A DNA stretch of 64,000 bases from Azospirillum agricola (GCF_017876095.1 NZ_JAGINM010000001.1:62001-126000), one strand, 5' to 3'; shown: positions 1 to 8,889, counted from the first letter of the stretch. Notes: generated by a model not told the origin, from the sequence alone. Numbers and translations are program-made.

Positions 1-1
1 G

Positions 2-880
2 CCGGTCCGCAAGGTCCCCGCCTACGCCACCAGCGTCGCCTGGGCGGCCGTCTCCAGCCCCTCGCTCGGCCTGCCGCAGTCCATCGGCGGCTACGCCGCC
101 GGCTGCATCGCCGGGGCTCGGGCGCTGGCCGGGGAGGGCGCCGGCTATCAGGTGATCCGCCTGTCGCGCCAGCGCAACTACGGCCATCCGGTCCTGCTCG
201 ACACGCTGAGGGACATCGGCCGCAAGGTCGCCGCCGCCGGGCTCGGCACCGCGCTGATCGGCGACATGGGGCAGGCGCGCGGCGGGCCGATGCCGATGGG
301 CCACGCCAGCCACCAGATCGGGCTCGACGCCGACATCTGGCTGCGGCTCGACCTGCCGCCGATGGGACGCGCGGCGCGCGAGCGGCTGGAGGAGATCAAG
401 TATGTCGATTACGACCGCATGCGGGTGACGGCCGGCTGGTCGGACAAGCAGGCGCGGATGGTGCAGATCGCCGCCAGCGACCCGCGCGTCGCCCGCATCT
501 TCGTCAACCCGGCGATCAAGCAGGCCATGTGCGAGCGCTCCTGGCCCGATCGCGGCTTTCTGAACAAGCTGCGCCCCTGGCACGGTCATGACGGCCACAT
601 GCACGTTCGCCTGAGCTGCCCGCCCGGCAGCCCGCGCTGCGAGGAACAGGCGGTCCAGCCCGAGGGCGACGGCTGCGGCGAGGAGCTGGCCTCCTGGCTC
701 GACCGCGCGTCGCCGGCCATCGAGCGGCCGCCGGGAGTCCGCCCGCCCCCGCGCACCGCCAACGTGCCGGCGGCCTGCGAGCCGGTGCTGCGCGCCGCCG
801 GCACGCGCGTGGCCTCGCTGCCCGCCAGCCCGTTCCCGTCCAGCCCGCGGGGCGACACGGTGACGCCGGTGCCGCGGTGA
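2..880 (+). CDS. mepA: penicillin-insensitive murein endopeptidase MepA, 5' truncated by window edge
   Basis: The reading frame is open from base 2, so the start codon lies upstream of the window. MepA is a periplasmic zinc metallopeptidase that cuts D-Ala-meso-DAP cross-links in peptidoglycan. Visible family motifs are LPQSIGGYAAGCIAGA, then YGHP, then the metal-binding HASHQIGLDADIW (H-x6-D) and GHDGHMHVRLSCP. The tail after the catalytic domain (roughly the last 70 residues) is Pro/Arg/Ala-rich and keeps two or more cysteines, as many MepA tails do. The next gene starts about 185 bases downstream, with no terminator that I can see. The family assignment is firm; the N-terminal signal peptide cannot be checked. 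Confidence 0.93.
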   Translation, partial: PVRKVPAYATSVAWAAVSSPSLGLPQSIGGYAAGCIAGARALAGEGAGYQVIRLSRQRNYGHPVLLDTLRDIGRKVAAAGLGTALIGDMGQARGGPMPMGHASHQIGLDADIWLRLDLPPMGRAARERLEEIKYVDYDRMRVTAGWSDKQARMVQIAASDPRVARIFVNPAIKQAMCERSWPDRGFLNKLRPWHGHDGHMHVRLSCPPGSPRCEEQAVQPEGDGCGEELASWLDRASPAIERPPGVRPPPRTANVPAACEPVLRAAGTRVASLPASPFPSSPRGDTVTPVPR

Positions 881-1064
881 CTTTCCGCTTGCGCGGCAAT
901 AACACCCAGTTAACCTGTTGATGCAAAACTTTCTTGCGGCTGGTGTGTCCGAACGGGACGGATCAACCACGATGGGGGAGCGCCGCCCACGGCCGGGCGG
1001 CGTGTGATCGGCCGGCGGGGCGGCTGGCGGAGCGGGGCCGGCGGGGAGGCCAACGGGGCGGGCG

Positions 1065-2012
1065 GTGGCGATGACGGACAAGAACGGGACTTCCTCCGGC
1101 CAGGGGCCGACCCTCAAGACACGGCTGCACGCCTGGTGGGAGGGGTACGACCTTCCCGGCCGCAAGGGCGGCAAGGCGGAGGCGCCCCCGCCTCCGCCTC
1201 CGGACGCTCCCACGGGGCACGGGCCGGGCATCAACCGCTGGGGCAAGCCCCTGTGGACGGCGACCCGCATCGAGGTGGCGGAGAAGCTGTGGGGCGAGGG
1301 CTTCAACACGCCGGGCGGGGCGGAGCACATCCCCTATCTGGTGAAGCCGCTCGGCCTGAACCCGGCGATGAGCGTGCTCGATCTGGCGGCCGGGCTGGGC
1401 GGCACCAGCCGCACCATGGCCGGCAAGTTCGGCTGCTGGGTCACCGGGCTGGAGGCGTCGGAGCTGCTGGCCAAGGAGGGCATGGTCCGCTCCTTCAAGG
1501 CGGGGCTGGAGAAGAAGGCGCCGATCGAGACCTTCAATCCCGAGCATTTCGGCTATCCCAAGCGGGTCGACGCCATCGTCTACAAGGAGGGCCTGTTCGC
1601 CGTCCGCGACAAGGAGCAGATGTTCGACGGGATCGAGGTCGTGCTCAAGCCGCGCGGCCATATCCTGATGACCGACTACATCGCCGAGCCCGACAAGATC
1701 GGCGCCAAGGCGATCCAGCTCTGGTGCGACAAGGAGCCGATGCAGCCGCACCTGTGGGACAAGGACCGGATGGCCAACGCCTTCGCCCAGCGGAACCTCG
1801 ACCTGCGCATCGCCGAGGATATCTCCGACACCCACCGCAACCTCATCCTGGTCGCCATCCAGGGGCTCGTCGAGCATCTGGAGAAGCATCACATGGACGT
1901 CGCCACCAAGCTGGCGGTGATGGAGGAGGTCGAGATGTGGGTGCGCCGCGTCGCCGCCATCGAGGCCGGGATGCGCGTCTTCCGCTTCTACGCGATCAAG
2001 CCGGCGGAGTGA
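1065..2012 (+). CDS. class I SAM-dependent methyltransferase
   Basis: A 315-residue cytoplasmic protein with a Rossmann-type methyltransferase core. Motif I, VLDLAAGLGG, is at about residues 104-113 and binds S-adenosylmethionine; the acidic and post-I strands follow (GCWVTGLEAS, then VDAIVYKEGLF). A Pro-rich linker at about residues 40-50 separates a short N-terminus from the core. The start could be GTG at 1065 or ATG at 1071, two codons later; neither has a strong ribosome binding site. It belongs broadly to the Methyltransf_11/25 group. The substrate cannot be read from the sequence, and the neighbours (mepA, tRNA genes) give no hint. The family is sure, the function is open. Confidence 0.8.
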   Translation: MAMTDKNGTSSGQGPTLKTRLHAWWEGYDLPGRKGGKAEAPPPPPPDAPTGHGPGINRWGKPLWTATRIEVAEKLWGEGFNTPGGAEHIPYLVKPLGLNPAMSVLDLAAGLGGTSRTMAGKFGCWVTGLEASELLAKEGMVRSFKAGLEKKAPIETFNPEHFGYPKRVDAIVYKEGLFAVRDKEQMFDGIEVVLKPRGHILMTDYIAEPDKIGAKAIQLWCDKEPMQPHLWDKDRMANAFAQRNLDLRIAEDISDTHRNLILVAIQGLVEHLEKHHMDVATKLAVMEEVEMWVRRVAAIEAGMRVFRFYAIKPAE

Positions 2013-2080
2013 CTTTTTCCACCGTCCGGGGCCGCCTCCGCCCCCTTCGGGAAAAATCTTTCGGGGGATGCGTTTTTCCC

Positions 2081-2109
2081 TTGTGCCCGGCGTCTCCGCT
2101 GGGTACATA
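2081..2109 (+). promoter_or_regulatory. putative promoter of the first tRNA-Leu gene
   Basis: TTGTGC at 2081-2086, a 17-base spacer, then TACATA at 2104-2109, about 34 bases ahead of the mature tRNA-Leu 5' end. This resembles a sigma-70-type promoter. It is a pattern match only. Confidence 0.4.
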
Positions 2110-2142
2110 GAGCGCCCCGCGTGACCCCAAGTAACGCGGGAC

Positions 2143-2229
2143 GCGCTTGTGGCGGAACTGGTAGACGCGCTAGGTTCAGGTCCTAGTGGCTGAAAGGCCG
2201 TGGGGGTTCGACTCCCTCCAAGCGCACCA
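2143..2229 (+). tRNA. tRNA-Leu (CAG), copy 1
   Basis: The 87-base gene folds as a class II tRNA. The acceptor stem is GCGCTTG/CAAGCGC, the 3' ACCA is encoded, the anticodon stem CTAGG/CCTAG holds loop TTCAGGT with anticodon CAG, and there is a long variable arm. It reads CUG leucine codons, very common in this GC-rich genome. It is followed three bases later by tRNA-Ala and is repeated 286 bases downstream. Confidence 0.97.
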
Positions 2230-2232
2230 AAA

Positions 2233-2308
2233 GGGGCCGTAGCTCAGCTGGGAGAGCGTCGCAATGGCATTGCGAAGGTCAGGAGTTCGATCCTCCTCGG
2301 CTCCACCA
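2233..2308 (+). tRNA. tRNA-Ala (GGC), copy 1
   Basis: A 76-base cloverleaf with acceptor stem GGGGCCG/CGGCTCC (one G-U pair) and an encoded 3' ACCA. The anticodon stem TCGCA/TGCGA holds loop ATGGCAT, anticodon GGC, which reads GCC/GCU alanine codons. The T stem is AGGAG/CTCCT. It is presumably co-transcribed with the tRNA-Leu just ahead. Confidence 0.96.
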
Positions 2309-2428
2309 TTTCTTCCCGCTTGGCGGGTTGAGGTGGTGTTTGGTTAGGGAAGTGTTTGCTTTTGCTTCTGCGCGGCTTTGCCGTGTCAGGGTGTTGATAC
2401 CGAAGCGTTACCCCCAGGTAACGCGGAT

Positions 2429-2515
2429 GCGCTTGTGGCGGAACTGGTAGACGCGCTAGGTTCAGGTCCTAGTGGCTGAAAGGCCGTGGGGGTTCGACTC
2501 CCTCCAAGCGCACCA
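2429..2515 (+). tRNA. tRNA-Leu (CAG), copy 2
   Basis: An 87-base class II tRNA matching copy 1 throughout: the same GCGCTTG/CAAGCGC acceptor, CAG anticodon, long variable arm and encoded ACCA. It sits four bases ahead of the second tRNA-Ala. Confidence 0.97.
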
Positions 2516-2519
2516 AATT

Positions 2520-2595
2520 GGGGCCGTAGCTCAGCTGGGAGAGCGTCGCAATGGCATTGCGAAGGTCAGGGGTTCGATCCCCCTCGGCTCCACCA
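2520..2595 (+). tRNA. tRNA-Ala (GGC), copy 2
   Basis: A 76-base cloverleaf like copy 1, with anticodon GGC and encoded ACCA. It differs from copy 1 at two paired T-stem positions: A2284-U2294 of copy 1 is G2571-C2581 here, giving T stem AGGGG/CCCCT. The paired change keeps the fold, so both copies look functional. Confidence 0.96.
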
Positions 2596-2784
2596 TTTCT
2601 TCCCGCCGACCAGGGCGGGACTTCCCCAAAGTGAAAAGATTACTTCCTGGGGCCATTCTGTGGCATTGCGGCATCAGGTGGCGGCGCCCAAGGTGTTACC
2701 CCCTTGGCAACCATGGCCGGAAGAGGGGCGCGCACGGATAATCGGGGCGCAACTTCACCCCCTGTATTTTCCGGAGCCGCGCCC

Positions 2785-3141
2785 ATGTCCACACGGATGG
2801 AGGCCGGGTTGAGGACGCTTGTTCTCGCCCTTTATGACGAAGCCGCCCTGACGGCGACGAGCAAGGGGCTGACCGGCGCCCTGGGCCAGATGGCCGCCCT
2901 GCGCGAAACCGCCAGCCTCGCCTCCGGCCCCGCCCACCGCACGGTGTCGGAGGAGGAGGTGATGCGCCTCCTGCTGTCGGCCCGCCGCACCCGCCGCTCC
3001 ATCCTGCTGCCGCCCGACGCGCTGTCCTCCGATCCGGTTCTGCCGGAGGTTCCCGCTTCCCCGCTGCGGCTGAGGCGCGGGCGCTTGGCGGCGCGGGCCA
3101 TGCGGTCGCTGGCCCGTTACGGAACGGCCGCCCTGGTCTGA
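2785..3141 (+). CDS. hypothetical protein, 118 residues
   Basis: I do not recognise this protein. The preferred start is ATG 2785 (MSTRMEAGL), with a GGAG-type site in CCGGAGCCGCGCCC ahead of it. The frame also opens further upstream at 2704. The product is Ala/Leu/Arg-rich and mostly predicted helical, with a Ser/Arg stretch (LLLSARRTRRSILLPP, about residues 62-77) and a basic C-terminus. There is no signal peptide or membrane segment. It stands alone between the tRNA genes and a 360-base gap. Codon use matches its neighbours. Confidence 0.5.
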   Translation: MSTRMEAGLRTLVLALYDEAALTATSKGLTGALGQMAALRETASLASGPAHRTVSEEEVMRLLLSARRTRRSILLPPDALSSDPVLPEVPASPLRLRRGRLAARAMRSLARYGTAALV

Positions 3142-3501
3142 ACCGGGTGTGGACCGGGTGTGGGCGGGGCGTGATCCGGACGTCGGCGCCGGGCGGGCCG
3201 GATCCGTGGCGCTATTGCGGATGCGGTATGGCGCGGGGGGCGCGCGCAGGGTACATACGGGCATGACGATGCGCCCGCGACCGGCGAGCGAAGCCGGAGC
3301 GTTGCGCGACCGGGCCCCCGCCCGGGTGCCGAAGCCGTTCGGAGAGGACCGTTGACCAGCCCGCAGCCCGTCGCCTTCCCGCCGCTGTCTCCAGCCTTTG
3401 GAGCGGCCCTTGGAGCGGCCTTCCGTCCCGCCTCCGTCCGAACCGCTGGCGCCCTGGCGCCGTCGCCGCTTTCCCGCTGATACGGACGGGCCGGGCCTTC
3501 C
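3142..3501. other. intergenic stretch, no gene seen
   Basis: These 360 bases have no convincing coding frame; the short ORFs are GC-bias artefacts. The only visible structure is a near-tandem repeat of GGAGCGGCC around 3400-3421 and general GC richness. A promoter for the downstream gene is presumably here, but I cannot point to one. Confidence 0.4.
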
Positions 3502-4668
3502 ATGCGCAGAACGACGATGAAGCCGCGGGCCGACTGGCGCCCGGGGCTCCGCAAATACCCCTATGGCGTCCGCGCGATGTCGGCCGGCGCCGGCTGGCGC
3601 GAGGATGTCTGCTACGAGTTCACCGCCTCGCAGATCGACCTGATCGAGAGCGTCGCCGACGAACTCCACACCATGATCGGCGGCGCCGTCCGCCATGTCG
3701 TCGACAACAAGCTGTTCGGGGCGCTCGGCATCCGTGGCGAGGCCGTGCGGATGCTGGAGGCGTCCTGGTCCGACTATTGGTCGGCGGGCCGGCGCAACGA
3801 GCGGGCCGGCGGGCTGGCCGGACGGCTGACCCTGTCCTACGACGGGCGCGACACGGTCAAGCTGCTGGGCTGCAACTACGACACGACGGAGGGGCTGTTC
3901 GCCGCCTCGCTGATCCAGCGCAACTGGCGCGAGGCGATGGCCGCCGACGCCAACCAGTTCAACGGTCTGCACGAGGCCCTGGTCGAGCGCTGGGAGGAAC
4001 TGGCGGCCGGCCAGCCGGGCCGGGGGCATGTCCACCTGACCTGCGCCACCCCCGACCCGGTGCGCGAGGGCGAACTGGTCTATCTGGCCGCGACGGCGGC
4101 CGAGGCGGGGATCGGAACGCGGCTGCTGCCCTTGCAGACGGTCGGCTGGGACGGGCGCCGCTTCCTCGACGACGAGGGGCAGGCGATCTCCTGGCTCGCC
4201 AAGCTCTATCCGTGGGACGGGCTGAGCGAGGACGTCTTCCTCCAGCGGCTGCGCAGCGGCGGCATGAGCGTGCTGTCGCCGCTCTGGTGCTGGCTGTGGT
4301 CGAACCATGGGCTGCTGGCGGTGCTGTCGCACCTTTACCCGCGCCACCCCAACCTGTGCCGCGCGGCGTTGGACGGGGCGGCGCTCGGGCCGTGCGACGC
4401 GGTGACCGCGCGCTCGCTGTTCGGGCTGGACGCCGCCCCCCAGCGGATCGTCGAGCAGGGCGTGATGGTCGCCGACGACGGCGAGGGCGTGACGTCGCAC
4501 GGGACGGTGTGGCTGGAGACTCCGCACGGCTTCCGCGAGGACGACACCCGCGCGGTGCTCCACGCCTGGGTCGTCGGCGACAAGTGCCTGGGCATGGCGG
4601 TGCGGGAGGCGGCGGCCCCGTGGGTCGGGCCGGAGTCGGCAATGGTGCCGCACCTGTTCCGGGGGTGA
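3502..4668 (+). CDS. glutathionylspermidine synthase-like protein with altered ATP-grasp motifs
   Basis: A 388-residue protein of the Gsp-synthase/YgiC/YjfC ATP-grasp family. Matching landmarks in order are VKLLGCNYDTTEGLFAAS (family form lEyNaDTPtgLlea), KLYPWDGL, LSPLWCWLWSN followed by HPNLCRA (family pLWk.ilsNKailp.Lw..fP.HpnLLpa), and a C-terminal HAWVVGDKCLGMAVREA (family gsWivgd.aaGlgiRE). The family's nucleotide-binding KP(l/i)xGREG segment should follow HPNLCRA. Here it reads ARSLFGLDAAPQ, without the Lys, Arg or Glu. The acid before N in lEyN is also a Cys-Gly pair. Ligation of polyamine to peptide is therefore uncertain. No typical gene partner is adjacent. Confidence 0.72.
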   Translation: MRRTTMKPRADWRPGLRKYPYGVRAMSAGAGWREDVCYEFTASQIDLIESVADELHTMIGGAVRHVVDNKLFGALGIRGEAVRMLEASWSDYWSAGRRNERAGGLAGRLTLSYDGRDTVKLLGCNYDTTEGLFAASLIQRNWREAMAADANQFNGLHEALVERWEELAAGQPGRGHVHLTCATPDPVREGELVYLAATAAEAGIGTRLLPLQTVGWDGRRFLDDEGQAISWLAKLYPWDGLSEDVFLQRLRSGGMSVLSPLWCWLWSNHGLLAVLSHLYPRHPNLCRAALDGAALGPCDAVTARSLFGLDAAPQRIVEQGVMVADDGEGVTSHGTVWLETPHGFREDDTRAVLHAWVVGDKCLGMAVREAAAPWVGPESAMVPHLFRG

Positions 4669-4714
4669 GGGGCGCGGCCCTTTCCCGCGAAGGAAGGGGC
4701 CGCCGGGGGCCGCC

Positions 4715-4933
4715 TTACGGGGCGAAGGGATTGCGCAGGCTGGGGCCGAAGGTGGCCTTGCGGGCGGCGCGCCAGACATGCTCGTTGGCGATGTCGTTGC
4801 CCTGGTCGGCGATGGCCATGCCGGTCACGCCCGGCTGCTGCTCCAGCCAGTTGCGCAGGCTGTCCTCGAAGCGGGTGACGCTGTGCGGGTCGTCGGAATT
4901 CAGGGTGATGGAGACGGTCAGTTCGGCGCTCAT
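4715..4933 (-). CDS. small hypothetical protein, 72 residues
   Basis: An unrecognised small acidic-to-neutral protein starting MSAELTVSITLNSDD. A textbook AAGGAGG site sits eight bases before the ATG at 4933, which makes translation very likely. It has an N-terminal beta-rich part and then a helical part (RFEDSLRNWLEQQ), with no membrane segment or cysteine. It lies convergent to the Gsp-like gene and is separated from phaR by a terminator. Confidence 0.6.
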   Translation of the reverse strand: MSAELTVSITLNSDDPHSVTRFEDSLRNWLEQQPGVTGMAIADQGNDIANEHVWRAARKATFGPSLRNPFAP

Positions 4934-5048
4934 GGTCGGTTCCTCCTTGTGCCGGCGGCTGTGCCGGTCTGTCGAACCGACAACAGCGCGTGGAAGAAAA
5001 CGCTGCCCCTCACCCGCGTGACGGTGCGCCGATGCCTCCGCCGGCGCA

Positions 5049-5077
5049 ACAAAAAAGGCGGGGTATGCCCCCGCCTT
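5049..5077 (-). terminator. rho-independent terminator of phaR
   Basis: A perfect 9-bp stem, AAGGCGGGG (5055-5063) with CCCCGCCTT (5069-5077), and a short loop. Read on the minus strand it is followed by a run of six T. It lies 30 bases past the phaR stop. Confidence 0.85.
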
Positions 5078-5105
5078 CCGGCCCGCGCCCGTCCCCGATG
5101 TCCGC

Positions 5106-5726
5106 TCACTTCGGGTCGGATTTCCCCGGTTGGGCGATGCTGGCGATCTGCTTCTGCAAGGCGTCGATCTGTTTCTGCAATTCGTCGAGGCCGCCGGCGG
5201 CCGGCGCCGGGGCGGGGCGGGGCGGGGTGCCGGGGGCGGCCGGAGGTTCCTCCGACCCGGCGACGCCGAAGGGCGTGAACATGCGCATGGCCCGCTCGAA
5301 CATCGCCATGTTCTGCTTGTTCACCTCGTCCAGCCGGCCGAAGGGGAACATGCCGCCCAGCGTGTTCTGGAAATAATCGCGCATCTGCTCCTGGTTGCGC
5401 GAAAAGGCCTGCATCGAATATTCCAGGTAGCGCGGCACCACCGACTGCATGTTGTCGCCGTAGAATCCGATCAACTGGCGCAGGAAGCTGATCGGCAGCA
5501 GGTTCTGGCCCTTGCTCTCTTCCTCGACGATGATCTGGGTGAGCACCGAGCGGGTGATGTCCTCGCCCGTCTTGGCGTCATAGACCACGAAATCCAGCCC
5601 GTCCTTCACCATCTGGCAGAGATGGTCGAGCGTCACGTAGCTGCTGGTCGCCGTGTTGTAAAGCCGCCGGTTGGCGTACTTCTTGATCGTGATCGGAGCG
5701 GACTTCTGGTCTTCCTTGTCGGCCAT
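5106..5726 (-). CDS. phaR: polyhydroxyalkanoate synthesis repressor PhaR
   Basis: A 206-residue PhaR: a DNA-binding repressor that also binds PHB, so that granule formation releases repression of phasin and pha genes. The signature N-terminal domain (PHB_acc_N) is at about residues 12-40, ITIKKYANRRLYNTATSSYV. The PHB accumulation regulatory domain with SRNQEQMRDYFQNTLGGMFP follows. The C-terminus has a Pro/Ala linker and a coiled coil, LDELQKQIDALQKQIASIA. The start at 5726 (MADKEDQ) is chosen because the conserved domain begins a few residues later; the frame is open further upstream only from GC bias. It is divergent from the phaC operon, which it probably regulates. Confidence 0.95.
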   Translation of the reverse strand: MADKEDQKSAPITIKKYANRRLYNTATSSYVTLDHLCQMVKDGLDFVVYDAKTGEDITRSVLTQIIVEEESKGQNLLPISFLRQLIGFYGDNMQSVVPRYLEYSMQAFSRNQEQMRDYFQNTLGGMFPFGRLDEVNKQNMAMFERAMRMFTPFGVAGSEEPPAAPGTPPRPAPAPAAGGLDELQKQIDALQKQIASIAQPGKSDPK

Positions 5727-5776
5727 CGCGGAATCTTTCAAGAAGGGACGTTCGGCGGAAATCGTTCCGTGCTTAG

Positions 5777-5805
5777 GACTACTCGAAGGCGTAGCAATTT
5801 GTCCA
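5777..5805 (-). promoter_or_regulatory. putative phaR promoter
   Basis: On the minus strand TGGACA (5800-5805) is followed after 18 bases by TAGTCC, about 50 bases ahead of the phaR start. The -10 match is weak. I could not find a clear CTGC-type PhaR operator by eye. Confidence 0.3.
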
Positions 5806-5910
5806 GTGCCGCGCCGCCGCATGGCGGCCGCCACGGACCCGGATCCAGGACCGGTCCGGGAGTCGGTCGGCCCTTTCGTATGACGATTGCGTGGCGGCCC
5901 GATGCGGCGC

Positions 5911-5940
5911 TGGTCAAGCGGATGCCCCATTGCCTATACT
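5911..5940 (+). promoter_or_regulatory. putative promoter of the phaC operon
   Basis: TGGTCA (5911-5916), an 18-base spacer, then TATACT (5935-5940). Counting about seven bases beyond the -10 puts the transcript start at or next to ATG 5948. There is no Shine-Dalgarno sequence there, which suggests a leaderless mRNA. Confidence 0.5.
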
Positions 5941-5947
5941 GATGGTC

Positions 5948-6514
5948 ATGGCCGACCCGCTCGACTCCGACCCTCCGTCCCTGGACACGCTGGCGCGCCG
6001 CTATCTCGACCTCTGGCAGGATCAATGGTCGGCGACCGTCGCCGATCCCGAGACGGCGGACATGATGGCGCGGCTGTTCCAGATGATGGGGCAGGGGGCG
6101 GCGGCGCTGGCGCCTTTCGCCTTCGGGCCGGCGGGTTTCACCGCGTCCGGGATGCCCGGAACCGGTTGGGATCCGAATCCGCCCGTCAACCCAGCGCCGT
6201 ACCACGCATGGCCGCAGACCGCCTCCCGCCCCGCCCCGTCGGGCCAGACCGCTCCCGAGGGAACCGCCTCCTCCAGGGAACCCGCCGATGACGGCGCTCC
6301 GGGGGGACGGGACACCGCCGCGGCGCGGCCCGCGGCCGCTCGGGCTGCACCTGAACCTGGTGATGGCGACGCTGCTCAGCTCCTCCGCCGGATTGCCGCT
6401 CTTGAGGAGCGGCTTGCTGCCATGGAAGCCGCCGCTGGGCCCGCGGGCGGAGGATCTGCGCCGGCAGATCGCCCTGGCCGAGCGCCGGGCCGACGGCGCA
6501 CCCAACAGCGCTGA
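5948..6514 (+). CDS. small coiled-coil protein overlapping phaC (possible PhaE-like partner)
   Basis: A 188-residue protein I cannot assign by homology. The N-terminus (LDTLARRYLDLWQDQWSATV, then a second helix DMMARLFQMMGQ) is helical and Trp-containing. A Pro/Ala/Gly-rich linker fills about residues 68-140. A heptad segment, LLRRIAALEERLAAMEAA, lies at about 144-161, and a basic tail ends it. PhaE/PhaR subunits of class III/IV PHA synthases also end in such a coiled coil, and the position directly ahead of a PhaE-dependent-size phaC fits. The last 227 bases overlap phaC in another frame. The start may be ATG 5942 or 5948. The role is inference. Confidence 0.55.
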   Translation: MADPLDSDPPSLDTLARRYLDLWQDQWSATVADPETADMMARLFQMMGQGAAALAPFAFGPAGFTASGMPGTGWDPNPPVNPAPYHAWPQTASRPAPSGQTAPEGTASSREPADDGAPGGRDTAAARPAAARAAPEPGDGDAAQLLRRIAALEERLAAMEAAAGPAGGGSAPADRPGRAPGRRRTQQR

Positions 6515-7544
6515 GGGGCTGCGGCGGGCGGTCGACCGCGAGACGCGGCGGCGGATCGACGCCTTCCTGACCGGTGTCGAGCGCTACCGCCACCATCCCT
6601 ACCGCCGCGACCTCGCCGACCCGCCGGTCCTGTGGACGGAGGGCGCCACGCGGCTGCTCGACTACGGCCACGGGGCCGGGCGTCCGGTGCTGTTCGTGCC
6701 CTCGCTGGTCAACCGCCACTACATCCTCGACCTGTCGCCGGGCAAGAGCCTGATGCGCTGGATAGCCGGGCAGGGCTTCCGGCCGCTGCTGGTCGATTGG
6801 GGAACGCCGGGGCCGCTGGAGCGCCGCTACAGCCTGACCGACTACATCGCCGGGCGGCTGGAGCGCGCGCTCGACGCCGTGGTCGAGGAGAGCGGGCGGG
6901 CGGTCCCCGTCGTCGGCTACTGCATGGGCGGGCTGCTGACCACCGCGCTGGCCCTGCGCCGGCCGAAATCGGTCGCCGGGCTGGTGCTGCTCGCCACCCC
7001 CTGGGACTTCCACGCCGAGGACGCCGCGACCGCGCGCCGCGCCGCCGCCTTCTTCCAGCCCTACGGCCCGCTGCTGGAGCGCTGGGGGGAACTGCCGACC
7101 GACGCGCTCCAGGCGCTGTTCGCCCAGCTCGACCCGCTGCTGGCCCTGAAGAAGTTCACCCAGTTCGCCCGCATGGCCCCGGACAGCCGCGCCGCCGAGG
7201 CCTTCGTCGCGCTGGAGGACTGGCTGAACGACGGCGTGCCGCTGGTCGCCGCCGTGGCGCGCGACGCGCTGGCCGGCTGGTACGGGCGCAACGACACCGC
7301 GGCGGGCAACTGGCTGGTCGGCGGGCTGCCGGTCGACCCGGCCCGCATCCGGGTGCCGACCCTGGCGCTGATTCCGGAGAAGGACCGCATCGTGCCGCCG
7401 GCGTCGGCGATGGCTCTGCCAAAAGTCATACCCAACGCGCAAATGATTGTTCCGCCCCTCGGACATATCGGCATGGTGGTCAGCGCCGGAGCGCAGACGG
7501 GAGTATGGAAACCGCTGGCCGAATGGCTCGCTGCGACAGGATAG
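6288..7544 (+). CDS. phaC: poly(3-hydroxyalkanoate) synthase, short (class III-like) PhaC
   Basis: A 418-residue alpha/beta-hydrolase that polymerises 3-hydroxyacyl-CoA into PHB on granules. The lipase-box-like GYCMGG puts the nucleophile at Cys212; Asp366 (PEKDRIVPP) and His393 (LGHIGMV) complete the triad. Its length is near class III synthases (about 350-400) and well below class I (about 590). The start at 6288 has an AGGGA site. It is supported by the N-terminal RPLGLHLNLVMATLLSS followed by LPWKP, a pattern I recall from related short PhaC proteins. It overlaps the upstream small gene by 227 bases and is followed by phaA and phaB. Confidence 0.88.
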   Translation: MTALRGDGTPPRRGPRPLGLHLNLVMATLLSSSAGLPLLRSGLLPWKPPLGPRAEDLRRQIALAERRADGAPNSAEGLRRAVDRETRRRIDAFLTGVERYRHHPYRRDLADPPVLWTEGATRLLDYGHGAGRPVLFVPSLVNRHYILDLSPGKSLMRWIAGQGFRPLLVDWGTPGPLERRYSLTDYIAGRLERALDAVVEESGRAVPVVGYCMGGLLTTALALRRPKSVAGLVLLATPWDFHAEDAATARRAAAFFQPYGPLLERWGELPTDALQALFAQLDPLLALKKFTQFARMAPDSRAAEAFVALEDWLNDGVPLVAAVARDALAGWYGRNDTAAGNWLVGGLPVDPARIRVPTLALIPEKDRIVPPASAMALPKVIPNAQMIVPPLGHIGMVVSAGAQTGVWKPLAEWLAATG

Positions 7545-7656
7545 CCGCTCTCCTTCGGGCGCCTTGCATTGGACGGGTTGTACGTCCTAAGCTGTCTTCA
7601 CTCCAAGCGTCCCTCCAACGCCATAATAAAACCGTCTCATATCGAGGAGCGTTATC

Positions 7657-8832
<1,176 letters not shown>

Positions 8833-8842
8833 GGACGAGCAC

Positions 8843-8889
8843 GGACCGCCGCCCCGCCGGGTTCTCCGGAGCCTTCGGGGCGGCGGTCC
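8843..8889 (+). other. stem-loop between phaA and phaB
   Basis: A perfect 13-bp stem, GGACCGCCGCCCC (8843-8855) with GGGGCGGCGGTCC (8877-8889), encloses a 21-base loop that can form a small CCGG/CCGG hairpin of its own. No T-run follows, so it is more likely an mRNA-stability or partial-termination element than a full terminator. Confidence 0.55.

Larger units (their letters stand above)
2131..2607 (+). repeat. tandem duplication of the tRNA-Leu/tRNA-Ala pair
   Basis: The two tRNA pairs are offset by 286-287 bases. The similarity covers GTAACGCGG just upstream of each tRNA-Leu and CCATTTCTTCCCGC just after each tRNA-Ala, while the rest of the spacer between the units differs. The intra-pair spacer is three bases in copy 1 and four in copy 2. 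The tRNA-Leu genes look identical. The tRNA-Ala genes differ by a compensated T-stem base pair. Confidence 0.85.

Noticed and set aside
2472..2812. ORFs starting inside the second tRNA pair
   Set aside because: They overlap functional tRNA-Leu and tRNA-Ala genes and have no plausible start or protein-like composition.
2755..4779. Long minus-strand ORF opposite the Gsp-like gene
   Set aside because: Low-complexity Arg/Pro/Gly/His translation with no family features; it is the antisense shadow of a gene with clear motifs.
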